A stretch of 64,000 bases of DNA. It comes from Goodfellowiella coeruleoviolacea. GTDB lineage: Bacteria > Actinomycetota > Actinomycetes > Mycobacteriales > Pseudonocardiaceae. The position numbers and the translations under genes were made by a program. The notes below the pieces were generated by a model, which ran no database searches, was not told the DNA's origin, and worked only from the letters and a program-made list of their open reading frames with translations. Positions 17,733 through 27,278 of this stretch are shown piece after piece (within the stretch, counting starts at the first letter, position 1; each line of letters starts with the position of its first letter). The stretch covers positions 1 through 64,000 of the forward strand of contig NZ_JAMTCK010000012.1 in assembly GCF_024171785.1 (NCBI RefSeq), given 5' to 3'.

Positions 17733-18836
17733 CTACCTATCGGGTGGGTCTGGCTGCCGGTTGTCGCGCGCGCCGCAACCACAGTTCGGATGGGGTGGCC
17801 ACGGTCGGTGGTTGAGCAGACCGCGCCACGGGTCCAGTTCGAGGGTGGCGTTCCAGGTGGGCGGCGGAGCGGGCGCCGCCGCCGGCCAGCTCAGGGCCAG
17901 CAGTGCCTGACTGACCGCGAGGGACGCGGTCGCGTGCGCTGTGGCCAGGTCGGCCAGTTGGGTGCGGTCCGCGAGCTGGGCGGCGACCACCGACCAGCGG
18001 GCATCCCGGTCACACCGGTGCAGGTCGGCGCAGCGCACACAGCTGCTCCGACCGGGCACCACCAGCGGGCCGACCAGTCCAGTGCCCTCCCGGACCCGGA
18101 CGAGCAGGTGCGGTACCTGGTCGGCGACCAGCGTGGCGACGAGTTGGGGACAGGGCACCAGCGCGTCGGCGAGCACCACCAGATCGGGTGGCTCGCTGGC
18201 GGGCATCCGGTCGGTGCGCACCACGCACGAGGCGCGGTGGACCGCGGCAAGGGCGGCTTCCTGCCTCGGTCTGCCCACGTCGGCGTCCAGATAGCCGCCT
18301 CCGGTGTCCTCCGCGCGGACCTGTCCATCGGCGTGCACGTTGATCCAGCCGACGCCGGCTGCGGCGAGCAGGGCGGCGACGGCAACCGTCAACCGGCCGT
18401 TGCCGTGCACCACGACCCTGGTCTGCGCCCGGGCGGGGACGCTGGCCGCGCTCGGTTCGATGTGCAACGCGCAGGCCGTGACGTCAGCGGACAACCGGCC
18501 GACCAGCGCTGCCCGGTCCTCGGGCGCTGGCGCGGCGTCGGTCAGCAGACCGGCGTTGGCCAGGGCGAGGAGCAGAGCGGGCAACTCGCTTGCGGCACCG
18601 CCGCGTTCGGCCACCTGAGCGCTGAGTTCGTCGACGGTGTGTCGCCCGTCGAGTTCACGCAGCACCTGGACGAGCGGCTCGGTCAAGCCGTCGATGACCA
18701 CGGCGTGCCGCGGATCGGTGCCGATCTGCACCTCGCCGCTGTTGCGGTGCAGCACGGCGAGGCCGGGCAGGATTCGCGGCCGATGCGGTAGGACCGGGCT
18801 GAACTCGCGCTGCTGGTCGGTGCGATCGGGAGCCAT
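17733..18836 (-). CDS. ThiF/MoeB-like (cyclodehydratase-related) protein
   Basis: Protein of 367 aa from ATG 18836. An N-terminal winged-helix-like part (LTEPLVQVLRELDGRHTVDEL) is followed by a Rossmann core (RVVVHGNGRLTVAVAALLAAAGVG) and paired cysteines (SSCVRCADLHRC; CGCGA at the C-terminus) that could bind zinc. This is the ThiF-like fold found in the E1-like subunits of TOMM (azole) biosynthesis, but no precursor peptide, YcaO or dehydrogenase lies nearby, so it is probably a housekeeping member conserved next to the ABC1 kinase, as in mycobacteria. Function unknown. Confidence 0.75.
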   Translation of the reverse strand: MAPDRTDQQREFSPVLPHRPRILPGLAVLHRNSGEVQIGTDPRHAVVIDGLTEPLVQVLRELDGRHTVDELSAQVAERGGAASELPALLLALANAGLLTDAAPAPEDRAALVGRLSADVTACALHIEPSAASVPARAQTRVVVHGNGRLTVAVAALLAAAGVGWINVHADGQVRAEDTGGGYLDADVGRPRQEAALAAVHRASCVVRTDRMPASEPPDLVVLADALVPCPQLVATLVADQVPHLLVRVREGTGLVGPLVVPGRSSCVRCADLHRCDRDARWSVVAAQLADRTQLADLATAHATASLAVSQALLALSWPAAAPAPPPTWNATLELDPWRGLLNHRPWPPHPNCGCGARDNRQPDPPDR

Positions 18837-19514
18837 GACGGCAGCCTGGCAGGCCGGTGCGGCAACCGAAAAACGGTTGTCCACAGGGCGGGGTTTCTGT
18901 CCACAGGCGGGCAAGAGGGCCTTGACAACACCGCGGCGGCTGGTCCGCGCAGCTGGGTGGCGGTGGTGCGGCGTGGCAGACGGCGCGGAGCAGGCCGGAC
19001 CGGCACGGCTGCGGAGGTCAGACGCGCGGATGACGTGACTGACTGGTGGGGCTACCCGGTGCGGGGTCCCCCCGAAATCAACTCTATTTGGAGCGTGTTT
19101 GGTGTGGAAAGGGTGGAACGGGAGTTGTGGATGGGTGGGCATTGTGAATGGAAAGATCGAACGACTGGTTGGCTGAAGATGTGGATAACGCGGTGCGTGA
19201 GTTGAAAAGCGTTGGAACGGGTGGAGGATGGACAAGGGAGATCACACCGGTGTCCGGTTCGATGCTGTTCCGGGCGACAGGGCGGGCCGTCGTTGACGGC
19301 TTTCCCGTCCGAGCTGCTGCGACCGCGACGACGGCTCCCCGGTGGGTGGGCGGGTGGTGTGCTGGGGGTGGTGGCCCCCCTTGGGTGGGTGGGCTGTGAC
19401 TGGAGAGCGGAGAGCAGCAGGGCACTGGCGAGGCTGGGGGCGGCCCACCTCCCACCGCGGACCGCCCCCAGGGGCACCGGATTCTGGCGGCCGTGTCAGC
19501 GCACGGCCGTGGCG
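18837..19514. other. Intergenic region, no gene supported
   Basis: TTGTCCACA (18877-18885), a near match CTGTCCACA (18897-18905) and TGTGGATAA (19180-19188) are DnaA-box-like nonamers. 19080-19220 is unusually AT-rich for this genome. 19370-19398 is a copy of the dispersed G-rich repeat. Reading frames here lack ribosome sites and family resemblance. Confidence 0.5.
19370..19398. repeat. Dispersed G-rich 29-bp repeat, copy 2
   Basis: 28/29 match to 16128-16156. See that entry. Confidence 0.75.
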
Positions 19515-19670
19515 CTACGACGACGCCTTGCCCAGGATCCTGGTCATCTTCGTGCCACAGACCGGACAGGTGCCCTTGGCCATGCGTCGACTGTTGGTCT
19601 CCTCGACGTGGCCAGTGAAGTCACGCTTCTCCCGGCACTTGACGCAGTAGCCGTTGTAGGTCTCGGCCAC
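19515..19670 (-). CDS. DUF5679 small zinc-ribbon protein
   Basis: Protein of 51 aa from GTG 19670 (AETYNGYCVKCREKRDF), with GAGGGAG just upstream. Two CxxC pairs (CVKC and CPVCG) form a zinc ribbon, and GTCPVCGTKMTRILGK is the conserved end of DUF5679. These small actinobacterial proteins are uncharacterised. Related small proteins lie beside whiB7-region genes in other actinobacteria. Confidence 0.88.
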   Translation of the reverse strand: MAETYNGYCVKCREKRDFTGHVEETNSRRMAKGTCPVCGTKMTRILGKASS

Positions 19671-19901
19671 AACTCCCTCCCTCTGAATCTGCCCTGGCCG
19701 CGGCCGCGACCGGGGCTTGGTGAGCACGGTCCGCTGCCCGCACTCGGGGACCCGGCGGCCACGCTACCTGTGCAGACGTGCTGATTCGTGCATGCGGACA
19801 GGCGCGTGTCCAACGGGGTGTTCCGGGTGGGGCACGAGTGGGTGAGGGCTTGTTCACAGCTCGTTGGCGACCCCGGATCGTCAGGGGGTGGCCTTACTGT
19901 G

Positions 19902-20435
19902 ATGCTCATGGCCGAACCCCGGGTCGAGGTGCGGCGCAGCGCACGGCGGCGTCGCATGGTCAGTGCCTACCGGGAGGGCGACACCGTCGTCGTGCTGCTC
20001 CCAGCCAGGATGACCAGAAGCGAAGAAGAACACTGGGTTGCTGAGATGCTCAGCCGTCTCCAGCGCAGTGAGACACGTCGGCGTTCACCCGCCAGGGCGT
20101 CGGACGCCGCACTGCTGGCCAGGTGTCGGGAACTCGCCGCGCGCTATTTCGACAACGACGCCGAGCCGGCGAGTATCCGGTGGGTGCCGCCGATGCGCAC
20201 CCGCTGGGCCTCGTGCACCCCCGCCGACCGCACCATACGGGTGAGTGACCGACTACGCGACGTGCCCGGATGGGTGCTCGACTACGTGTTGGTGCACGAG
20301 TTGGCCCACCTGTCCGTGCCAGGGCACGGCAAGGACTTCTGGGAACTCGTGCACCGGTACCCGCGGTCCGAACGCGCCATCGGCTACCTGGAGGGCATCT
20401 CCGCCGCGGCCGGTTGGGGGCTCACCGAGGACTGA
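19902..20435 (+). CDS. YgjP/SprT-like zinc metallopeptidase (M48/DUF45)
   Basis: Protein of 177 aa; ATG 19902 chosen, with ATG 19908 equally possible; GGGGGTGG lies upstream. The YgjP hallmark MRTRWASCTPADRTIRVSD is followed by the zinc site VLVHELAHL (HExxH) and HGKDFWELVHRY, whose second His/Glu region completes the site. YgjP-like proteins are cytosolic metallopeptidases, often next to restriction genes, but the role of the stand-alone ones is unknown. Divergent from DUF5679. Confidence 0.88.
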   Translation: MLMAEPRVEVRRSARRRRMVSAYREGDTVVVLLPARMTRSEEEHWVAEMLSRLQRSETRRRSPARASDAALLARCRELAARYFDNDAEPASIRWVPPMRTRWASCTPADRTIRVSDRLRDVPGWVLDYVLVHELAHLSVPGHGKDFWELVHRYPRSERAIGYLEGISAAAGWGLTED

Positions 20436-20585
20436 ACCGGCCGGGACGGCTGAGCTGGGGACAGCGGCGCGCCCCAGCCGGGGGACTCACGTGGGGGCAG
20501 CCCGATGTGACACGGGGCGACCTGGGCAGACGCAGCCGGGGCCCGCCGCGCGGCGGTGGGGCGGTGGGCTCGGCCGCGTCGGGCG

Positions 20586-22037
20586 TCAGGACTGGCCGGG
20601 CTGGCCGGGGCCAGCGCTGTCGGATCCGTCCTCGTTGTCGTCGGTGGTGGCCTTGTCACCGCGCTGCTCGGCCTCGCGCTGGGCCCGCTCCCGCTGCTCG
20701 GTGCGGGCGATCTCCGCGATCGGGTCGTCGAGCGCGGCGTGCACCGCGCCGAGCCGATCGGCGAACTCCAGCGGATCGTCCAGGTCCTCGGCGGTCGGCA
20801 CCAGGTCGGGGTGCTCCCAGATCTGGTCGCGCACCTCGATGCCGTGGCGGTCGCTCACCAGGCGCCACAGCGCCGAGGCGGCCCGCAGGCGCCGGGGCCG
20901 CAGCTCCAGGCCCACCAGGGTGGCGAAGGTCTGCTCGGCCGGCCCGCCCGTGGCGCGCCGCCGCCGCAGCGTCTCCCGCAGCGCCTCGGCCCCGGGCAGC
21001 CGGTCGCCGACAGCGTCCGCCACCACCACGTCGACCCAGCCCTCCACCAGCGCGAGCAGGGTCTCCAGCCGGGCCAGTGCGGCCTGCTGCTCGGGCGTGG
21101 TCTGCGGTTCGAGCATGCCCGACCGCATGGCCTCCTCAATGCTCGCCGGGTTGGCCGGGTCGACCTGGCTGGCCAACTGCTCCAGCGCGGAGGTGTCCAC
21201 GGTGATGCCCCGCGCGAACTCCTCCACCGTGGCCAACAGCCGCTGGCGCAGCCACGGAACGTGGGTGAACAGCCGCTGGTGCGCGGCCTCCCGCGCGGCC
21301 AGGAACACCAGCACCTCACTGGCCGGCCGCTCCAGGCCCTCGGTGAACCGCTCGATGTTGGCCGGCAGCAGCGCGGCCGTGCCCGGCTTGCCCAGTGGCA
21401 GGCCGACCTCGGTCGAGGTCAGCACCTCGGAACCGAGTTGGGCCAGCGCGCCGCCCAGCTGTGAGCCGAAGGCCATGCCGCCCATCTGGCCGAGCATGGA
21501 CAGCAGCGGGCCAGCCGCCTCCTTGGCCTCGGCGGGCATGGCGTCGACCCAGGCGGTGGACATGCGCTGGGCCACCGGGTCGCACAGCCGCTGCCAGGTG
21601 GGCAGGGTCTGCTCCACCCAGTCCCTGGCGCTCCAGGCCGCGGTGTTCGTGCTGCCCGCCGGCAGGGTGGTGGCCGGGTCGAGCCACAGCTCGGCGAGCC
21701 GGACCGCGTCGGCCACGGCGGCGCCGCGGTCCTCCCCGCCCTGGCCGCCGGTGCCGGCCAGTTGCTGCAGGGCGATCTGCTTGGCCAGGTCGTAGTTGAC
21801 CGGCCCGGTCGACGAGCTGGCCTGGCTGAACATCTGGCCCAGCTGGCTGAGCATCTGGCCCAGCTGGTTGAAGTCGAACGGGGCTCCCCCGGGACCGGGC
21901 ATGCCGCCGGGCAGCGCGCCGGGCCCGAAGCCGAACGGCATCTTGGGGATGTCGCCACCGCCGCCCTGCTCAGGAGGCTTACCCTTGCCTTCGTCGTCGG
22001 GGTCGGGACGGGAGAACCCGAACGGCAGGTCGTTCAT
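20586..22037 (-). CDS. Zincin_2 (DUF2342) zinc-dependent metalloprotease-like protein
   Basis: Protein of 483 aa. The N-terminus is Gly/Pro/Gln-rich (to ~residue 75) and the C-terminus acidic. The middle shows FLAAREAAHQRLFTHVPWL (~residue 245), where the HExxH-like motif reads R-E-A-A-H; this degenerate form, without the first His, seems to be the family norm. Other family landmarks are LLALVEGWVDVVVADAV and LRRRRATGGPAEQTFATLVGLEL. The family has a mycobacterial representative in the same neighbourhood. Divergent from the PDZ protease gene. Proteolytic activity is inferred only from family. Confidence 0.88.
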   Translation of the reverse strand: MNDLPFGFSRPDPDDEGKGKPPEQGGGGDIPKMPFGFGPGALPGGMPGPGGAPFDFNQLGQMLSQLGQMFSQASSSTGPVNYDLAKQIALQQLAGTGGQGGEDRGAAVADAVRLAELWLDPATTLPAGSTNTAAWSARDWVEQTLPTWQRLCDPVAQRMSTAWVDAMPAEAKEAAGPLLSMLGQMGGMAFGSQLGGALAQLGSEVLTSTEVGLPLGKPGTAALLPANIERFTEGLERPASEVLVFLAAREAAHQRLFTHVPWLRQRLLATVEEFARGITVDTSALEQLASQVDPANPASIEEAMRSGMLEPQTTPEQQAALARLETLLALVEGWVDVVVADAVGDRLPGAEALRETLRRRRATGGPAEQTFATLVGLELRPRRLRAASALWRLVSDRHGIEVRDQIWEHPDLVPTAEDLDDPLEFADRLGAVHAALDDPIAEIARTEQRERAQREAEQRGDKATTDDNEDGSDSAGPGQPGQS

Positions 22038-22219
22038 ATCTCCACCGTACGCGGCGCACTCCCGCTGAGCTGGTTCGCCTCAGCCAAGGCCGTCCGCCCA
22101 GAGAAAAACCAGCACCCGGAAAAACCGGAGAAAACCTGGGGCGCGCTCCGCTGTCCCGGCGCTGGCCGGCGCGCCCTCTGACACCAACACCACACGGTCT
22201 CGTCGTACGCTGTGCCACC

Positions 22220-23359
22220 GTGAGTGAGCGGAGCCAGGCCGACAGCCAGGGCAACAACCAGCAGGTCAGCGTGCCGGGACCGGCCGGGGCCAGCGTCGCG
22301 CCCCAAACCGCCCCGGTGCGGGCGGACCGTGGCCTGACCCGCCGCACCTGGACACTGGTGGTCACCTTCGTGCTGGTGGCCGGGCTGGGCCTGCTCGGCG
22401 GGTTCGCCCGGGTTCCCTACGTCGCGCTCGGCCCCGGACCCACCTACGACACGCTCGGCACGGTGGGCGGCGGCAACACACCGGTGGTGGGCATCTCCGG
22501 GCAGGAGACCTATCCCACCGCGGGCCGGCTCACCATGGTCACGGTCTCGTTGATGGATGACGTCACCCTGTTCGGGGCGCTCGGCATGTGGGTGAGCGGC
22601 CGGTACGCGCTCGCGCCGCGCGAGGAGTACTTCAAGCCGGGCGAGTCCGACCAGCAGGTGCAGCAGGAGAACGTCAAGGCGTTCCAGGACTCGCAGACCA
22701 ACGCCGAGGCCGCTGCCCTGAACTACCTGGGTTATCCGCAGAAGGTGCTGGCCGCCGAGGTGGTCAAGGGCAGTGCCGCGGACAACGTGATCGAGCCGGG
22801 CGACCAGTTGCTCGCCATCAACGGCAAGCAGGTGGCCAGCGCCGACGAGGTGCGCGGCATCCTCCAGGCGACCAAACCGGGCGACGAGGTGCAGGTCACC
22901 TTCCGGCACGACGGCCAGGACCGCACCCAGTCCTTCCGCCTGGGCACCGCGCAGGACCGCGACTGGGGCTTCCTGGGGGTCTCCCCGGTCAACCGGGCCG
23001 ACGTGCCGTTCCAGATCAAGATCGGCCTGGCCGACGTGGGCGGCCCGTCCGCGGGGCTGATGCTCGCACTGGCCATTGTGGACAAGATGACCCCGGGTGA
23101 ACTCAACGGCGGCCAGGCCGTGGCGGGCACCGGTGAGATCACCGAGACCGGCGAGGTCAAGCCGATCGGCGGCATCCCGTTCAAGATGATGGGCGCGCGG
23201 GACGCCGGCGCCACCGTGTTCCTGGTTCCCGCGGACAACTGCGTGGAGGCCAGCCAGCGCGCACCGGAGGGCCTGAAGCTGGTGAAGGTGACCAGCCTCA
23301 AGGACGCGGTGGCCGCGCTGGACGCCCTGCGCGAGGGCAAGCCGACCCAGGGCTGCTGA
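22220..23359 (+). CDS. Membrane-anchored PDZ and Lon-like S16 serine protease (YlbL family)
   Basis: Protein of 379 aa. After a ~40-residue polar N-terminus comes one membrane segment (TLVVTFVLVAGLGLLGGF), then an extracytoplasmic region, a PDZ domain (EVVKGSAADNVIEPGDQLLAINGKQV region, ~190-260) and a Lon-type protease domain. The catalytic dyad is Ser277 in GGPSAGLM and Lys322 in IPFKMMGA. YlbL-type proteases are linked to cell-envelope quality control and, in Bacillus, to turnover of a division inhibitor. GTG start at 22220. Confidence 0.9.
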   Translation: MSERSQADSQGNNQQVSVPGPAGASVAPQTAPVRADRGLTRRTWTLVVTFVLVAGLGLLGGFARVPYVALGPGPTYDTLGTVGGGNTPVVGISGQETYPTAGRLTMVTVSLMDDVTLFGALGMWVSGRYALAPREEYFKPGESDQQVQQENVKAFQDSQTNAEAAALNYLGYPQKVLAAEVVKGSAADNVIEPGDQLLAINGKQVASADEVRGILQATKPGDEVQVTFRHDGQDRTQSFRLGTAQDRDWGFLGVSPVNRADVPFQIKIGLADVGGPSAGLMLALAIVDKMTPGELNGGQAVAGTGEITETGEVKPIGGIPFKMMGARDAGATVFLVPADNCVEASQRAPEGLKLVKVTSLKDAVAALDALREGKPTQGC

Positions 23360-23474
23360 CCTGGAGCTGCTGACCCGAAGCGGGTGAGCGGCCGTTGACC
23401 GGGGGCGGGCGGCCCGCGCCGGTGGGTGCGCCCGGCTGCCCGGCCTCGGTCGTGTTCGGCGCGGGACGCGCCGG

Positions 23475-24008
23475 TCAGGGGCGCAGGGTCTCGCGCAGCG
23501 CGTCGGTGAGGTTGGGTGCCAGCTCCGGGTGTTCGACGATCTCGTCGGGGTGTTCCTGGTCGCCGCGCAGCCGCAGCACGCAGGCGGCGCTGCCGTCCCT
23601 GAGCACGGCCGCGACCAGCCGGGCCTCCCGGCGCCGCGGGTGCTGGGCGGCGAACTGCTTGGCCCGCTCGGCGTCCTCCTCGTCGGCCAGTTCCGCCTCG
23701 GCCTCCGGCGGCAGCACCACGATCTCCTGGGCCAGGGCACACCCGGTCACCTCGTCCGGCCAGGCGATCCCGGCCAGCGCCTCCACCAGGTCGTCGGTGG
23801 GCAGCGGCTCCTGGGCGATCGGGGTCAGCGCGGCCGACGGGTCGAGCTGCGCGGCCAGGTCGGGCTGCTTGGCCAGCAGGTCGGCCGTGGACACCAGGGC
23901 GAACAACTGGGGCGCCTGGTCCCAGCCGGCGGCGGAGACGAAGTCCTCCACCTCGCGGGCGACCGAGGGCAGCGCGGGTGGGGTGGGCGCGGAGTGCGGG
24001 GCGGACAC
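23475..24008 (-). CDS. PPA1309 family protein
   Basis: Protein of 177 aa from GTG 24008 (SAPHSAPTPPALPSV). Family features: WDQAPQLFALVSTADLL, IAWPDEVTGCALAQEIVVLPP and a C-terminal ARLVAAVLRDGSAACVLRLR. Uncharacterised, actinobacteria-specific and usually next to the UPF0182 gene, as here. Longer in-frame reading frames on this strand cross the divergent promoter region and are not used. Confidence 0.85.
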   Translation of the reverse strand: MSAPHSAPTPPALPSVAREVEDFVSAAGWDQAPQLFALVSTADLLAKQPDLAAQLDPSAALTPIAQEPLPTDDLVEALAGIAWPDEVTGCALAQEIVVLPPEAEAELADEEDAERAKQFAAQHPRRREARLVAAVLRDGSAACVLRLRGDQEHPDEIVEHPELAPNLTDALRETLRP

Positions 24009-24234
24009 GGCCTTATCGTCGCATCCGCGACCGGAGGCTGCCCACCACCCGAAGGGGGCGCGCTGATCGCCCCGGGCGTTGGGTATCGCCCTGATAACGG
24101 CTGCTCGGGCGGGAACCACCGGACCCATCCGTAAAGTTGGACAAGATGGGACCATCCGCCTGTTGGCGGCGGGGTTCGCGCCCCGGTGCGGACGTGTCCC
24201 TGCCAAGATCAAATGCGACCCTGGAGCGTGCCCA

Positions 24235-27200
24235 GTGGCGATGCGGCCCCCGGCCGGACTGCCGAAGCTGTCCCGACGCAGCCGGACCCTGCTCATCATC
24301 GGCCTGGTGGTCCTGGTCGGGCTGATCGCCGGTTCCAGACTGCTCGGCATGTACGTGAACTGGCTGTGGTTCGGCGAGGTCGGATTCCGGTCGGTGTACA
24401 GCACCGAACTGCTGACCAGGCTCGGCCTGTTCGTCGGCGTCGCCGTGCTGACCGGCGGGCTGTTCGCGCTGAACCTGGTGATCGCCTACCGGACCAGGCC
24501 GGTGTTCGTCCCGGTGTCCGGGCCGGAGGACCCGGTGGCCCGGTACCGCGCGGTGGTGGTGCGCCGGCTGCGGCTGCTGGGCATCGGGCTGCCGGTCGTG
24601 GTCGGGGCCATCTGCGGCTCGGTGGCGCAGAGCGACTGGCAGCTGGTGCAGCTGTTCCTGCACGCCACTCCGTTCAACCAGGTCGACCCGCAGTTCCAGC
24701 ATGACATCGGGTTCTACGCGTTCCAGGTGCCCTTCTACACGTGGCTGCTGTCCTGGCTGTTCATCAGCATCGCGGTGGCGTTCTTCGGGTCGCTGGTCGC
24801 GCACTACCTGTTCGGCGGCATCCGGCTGGCCGGCCGGGGCGGCCAGATCGCCGGGCCGGCGACCATGCAGCTGGCCATCCTGGCCGGGGTCTTCGTGCTG
24901 CTCAAGGCGGTCGCCTACTACTTCGACCGGTTCGCGCTGCTGTCCTCGGGCCGCAACGAGCGGTTCACCGGCGCCTCCTACACCGACCTGAACGCGGTGC
25001 TGCCGGCCAAGCTGATCCTGTTGTTCATCGCGGTGTTCTGCGCGATCGCGTTCTTCGTGGGCGCGTTCCTGCGCAACCTCCAGCTGCCCGCCATCGCCAC
25101 CGTGCTGCTGGTGCTGTCCAGCCTGGTGATCGGCGCGGCGTTCCCGGCGGTGCTGGAGCAGATCTCGGTTCGGCCCAACGCCAACGAGCGCGAGGCCGAG
25201 TCGATCCAGCGCAACATGGAGGCCACCAGGCAGGCGTTCGGGTTGACCTCGGACAAGGTGGAGTACAAGCCCTACCAGGGCACCACCGACGTGGCGCTGG
25301 ACCAGGTCAAGGCGGACAAGACCACGATCCCGAACATCCGGCTGCTCGACCCGAGCGTGCTGTCCAAGACGTTCACCCAGCTCCAGCAGCGCAAGAACTT
25401 CTACGGGTTCCCGGAGAAGCTGGACGTGGACCGGTACACGGTCAACGGCACGGTCCGCGACTACGTGGTCGCCGTGCGCGAGCTGAACACCGACGGGCTG
25501 GCCGAGAACCAGCGCGACTGGATCAACCAGCACCTGGTCTACACGCACGGCAACGGGTTCGTCGCGGCCGAGGCGAACAAGGTCAACTCGGCGCTGGACA
25601 ACAACGGCGGCGAGGGTGGCTACCCGGTCTTCACCGTCAGCGACGTGTCCACCCAGGGCGACATCCCGGTGCAGCAGCCGCGGATCTACTACGGGGAGCT
25701 GGCGACCAGCTACGCCATCGTCGGCGGCAACCCGGGTGAGGCGCCCGGCGAGTACGACACCGACGACAAGAAGTACACCTACACCGGCAGCGGTGGCGTG
25801 TCGATCGGCAACTGGTTCAACCGGCTGGTGTTCGCCGCCTCCTACGGTGAGCGCAACATCCTGTTCAACCAGGCGATCGGGGACAGCTCGAAGATCATCT
25901 TCAAGCGCGACCCCCGGGACCGGGTGGAGGCGGTGGCCCCGTGGCTGACCGTGGACGCCGACCCGTACCCGGCGGTGGTGGACGGCCGGATCAAGTGGAT
26001 CGTCGACGGCTACACCACACTGGACCGCTACCCCTACGCGCAGCAGACCTCGCTGGGCACCAGCACCAGCGACAGCGACCTGCTGCCCAACATGCCGCGC
26101 CAGCCGGACCGGTCGATCGGCTACATCCGCAACTCGGTGAAGGCCACTGTGGACGCCTACGACGGCACGGTCAGCCTGTACGCGGTGGACGACACCGACC
26201 CGGTGCTCAAGGCGTGGATGGGCGTGTTCCCGGGCACGGTCAAGCCGAGCAGTGAGATCTCCCCGGCGCTGCGCCAGCACTTCCGCTACCCCGAGGACCT
26301 GTTCAAGATCCAGCGGAAGCTGCTGACCATGTACCACGTGGCCAACCCCAGCGAGTTCTACTCGCAGGGCACGTTCTGGGACGTGCCGAGCGACCCCACG
26401 GTGGACAACCCGACCACGGTGCAACAGCAGCAGCAGCAACAGCAGCAGCAACAGAACCCGCAGGCGCAGCAGCCGCCGTTCTACATCCTGGCCGGCGACC
26501 CCAACGACCCGAGCAAGGCGGACTTCCAGCTCACCAGTGCCCTGGTCAGCCTGCAGCGGGAGTTCATGTCGGCCTATGTGACGGTCCGGTCCGATCCGGA
26601 CAACTACGGGAAGATGACCGTGCTCACCCTGCCGTCGGACACCCAGACCAAGGGTCCACAGCAGGTGCAGACGCAGTTCCTGTCCTCGCCGACGGTCAGC
26701 ACCGAGCTGAACCTGTTGACCGAGCGCAAGACCAAGGTGGTCTACGGGAACCTGTTGACCCTGCCGGTGTCGGGCGGGCTGCTCTACGTGGAACCGGTCT
26801 ACGTGGAGCGCAGCAACCAGAGTTCGTCGTTCCCGCAGTTGGCCAAGGTGCTGGTGAGCTTCGGCGGCCGGGTGGGCTACGCGCCCACCCTCGGCGAGGC
26901 CATGGACCAGGTGTTCGGCACCGGGGCGGGCCAGTCCGTGCCCACGCCGCCCACCGACGGCAACCAGTCGCAGACCCCGAGCAGCACGCCCAGTTCGCCG
27001 CCGAGCGGAAGCAGCCAGAACCAGCCGGGTGGGCAGGCCAACCCGGACCTGGCCAGGGCGGTCGCCGACATCCAGGCCGCGCTGGACAAGCTCAGGACGG
27101 CACAGCAGTCCGGTGACTTCGCCGCGATCGGGGAGGCCTACAAGCAGCTCGACGACGCCACCAAGCGCTTCGAGCAGGCCAAGGGGGGTGGCGGTGCCGG

Positions 27201-27252
27201 ACTGGGGGACAACTCCTCGGTGCCGCCGACCTCGCCGACCCCGTCAGGCTGA
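24235..27252 (+). CDS. UPF0182 family large integral membrane protein
   Basis: Protein of 1005 aa from GTG 24235 (GGAG 8 bp upstream; ATG 24241 is an alternative). About seven membrane segments in the first 320 residues (first LLIIGLVVLVGLIAG), including the signature NWLWFGEVGFRSVY, then a long extracytoplasmic domain (PNIRLLDPSVL, RIYYGELATSYAIVG, PGTVKPSSEI). A poly-Gln tract (11 Q) lies near residue 730 and a Pro/Ser/Gln-rich linker with a terminal coiled helix near 900-1000. The family is universal in actinobacteria with no proven function. Confidence 0.93.
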   Translation: MAMRPPAGLPKLSRRSRTLLIIGLVVLVGLIAGSRLLGMYVNWLWFGEVGFRSVYSTELLTRLGLFVGVAVLTGGLFALNLVIAYRTRPVFVPVSGPEDPVARYRAVVVRRLRLLGIGLPVVVGAICGSVAQSDWQLVQLFLHATPFNQVDPQFQHDIGFYAFQVPFYTWLLSWLFISIAVAFFGSLVAHYLFGGIRLAGRGGQIAGPATMQLAILAGVFVLLKAVAYYFDRFALLSSGRNERFTGASYTDLNAVLPAKLILLFIAVFCAIAFFVGAFLRNLQLPAIATVLLVLSSLVIGAAFPAVLEQISVRPNANEREAESIQRNMEATRQAFGLTSDKVEYKPYQGTTDVALDQVKADKTTIPNIRLLDPSVLSKTFTQLQQRKNFYGFPEKLDVDRYTVNGTVRDYVVAVRELNTDGLAENQRDWINQHLVYTHGNGFVAAEANKVNSALDNNGGEGGYPVFTVSDVSTQGDIPVQQPRIYYGELATSYAIVGGNPGEAPGEYDTDDKKYTYTGSGGVSIGNWFNRLVFAASYGERNILFNQAIGDSSKIIFKRDPRDRVEAVAPWLTVDADPYPAVVDGRIKWIVDGYTTLDRYPYAQQTSLGTSTSDSDLLPNMPRQPDRSIGYIRNSVKATVDAYDGTVSLYAVDDTDPVLKAWMGVFPGTVKPSSEISPALRQHFRYPEDLFKIQRKLLTMYHVANPSEFYSQGTFWDVPSDPTVDNPTTVQQQQQQQQQQQNPQAQQPPFYILAGDPNDPSKADFQLTSALVSLQREFMSAYVTVRSDPDNYGKMTVLTLPSDTQTKGPQQVQTQFLSSPTVSTELNLLTERKTKVVYGNLLTLPVSGGLLYVEPVYVERSNQSSSFPQLAKVLVSFGGRVGYAPTLGEAMDQVFGTGAGQSVPTPPTDGNQSQTPSSTPSSPPSGSSQNQPGGQANPDLARAVADIQAALDKLRTAQQSGDFAAIGEAYKQLDDATKRFEQAKGGGGAGLGDNSSVPPTSPTPSG

Positions 27253-27278
27253 CACTGGCAAGCGCCTGACCAGCCGAT

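Noticed and set aside
17733-18836. Azole-modified peptide (TOMM) biosynthetic cluster
   Set aside because: Only the ThiF-like protein is present; no YcaO, dehydrogenase or precursor peptide nearby.
24013-26451. 812-codon reverse-strand frame opposite the UPF0182 gene
   Set aside because: His/Val/Gly/Gln-rich shadow of a real forward gene; such long antisense frames are usual at this GC content. Its leucine run is the antisense of the poly-Gln codons.
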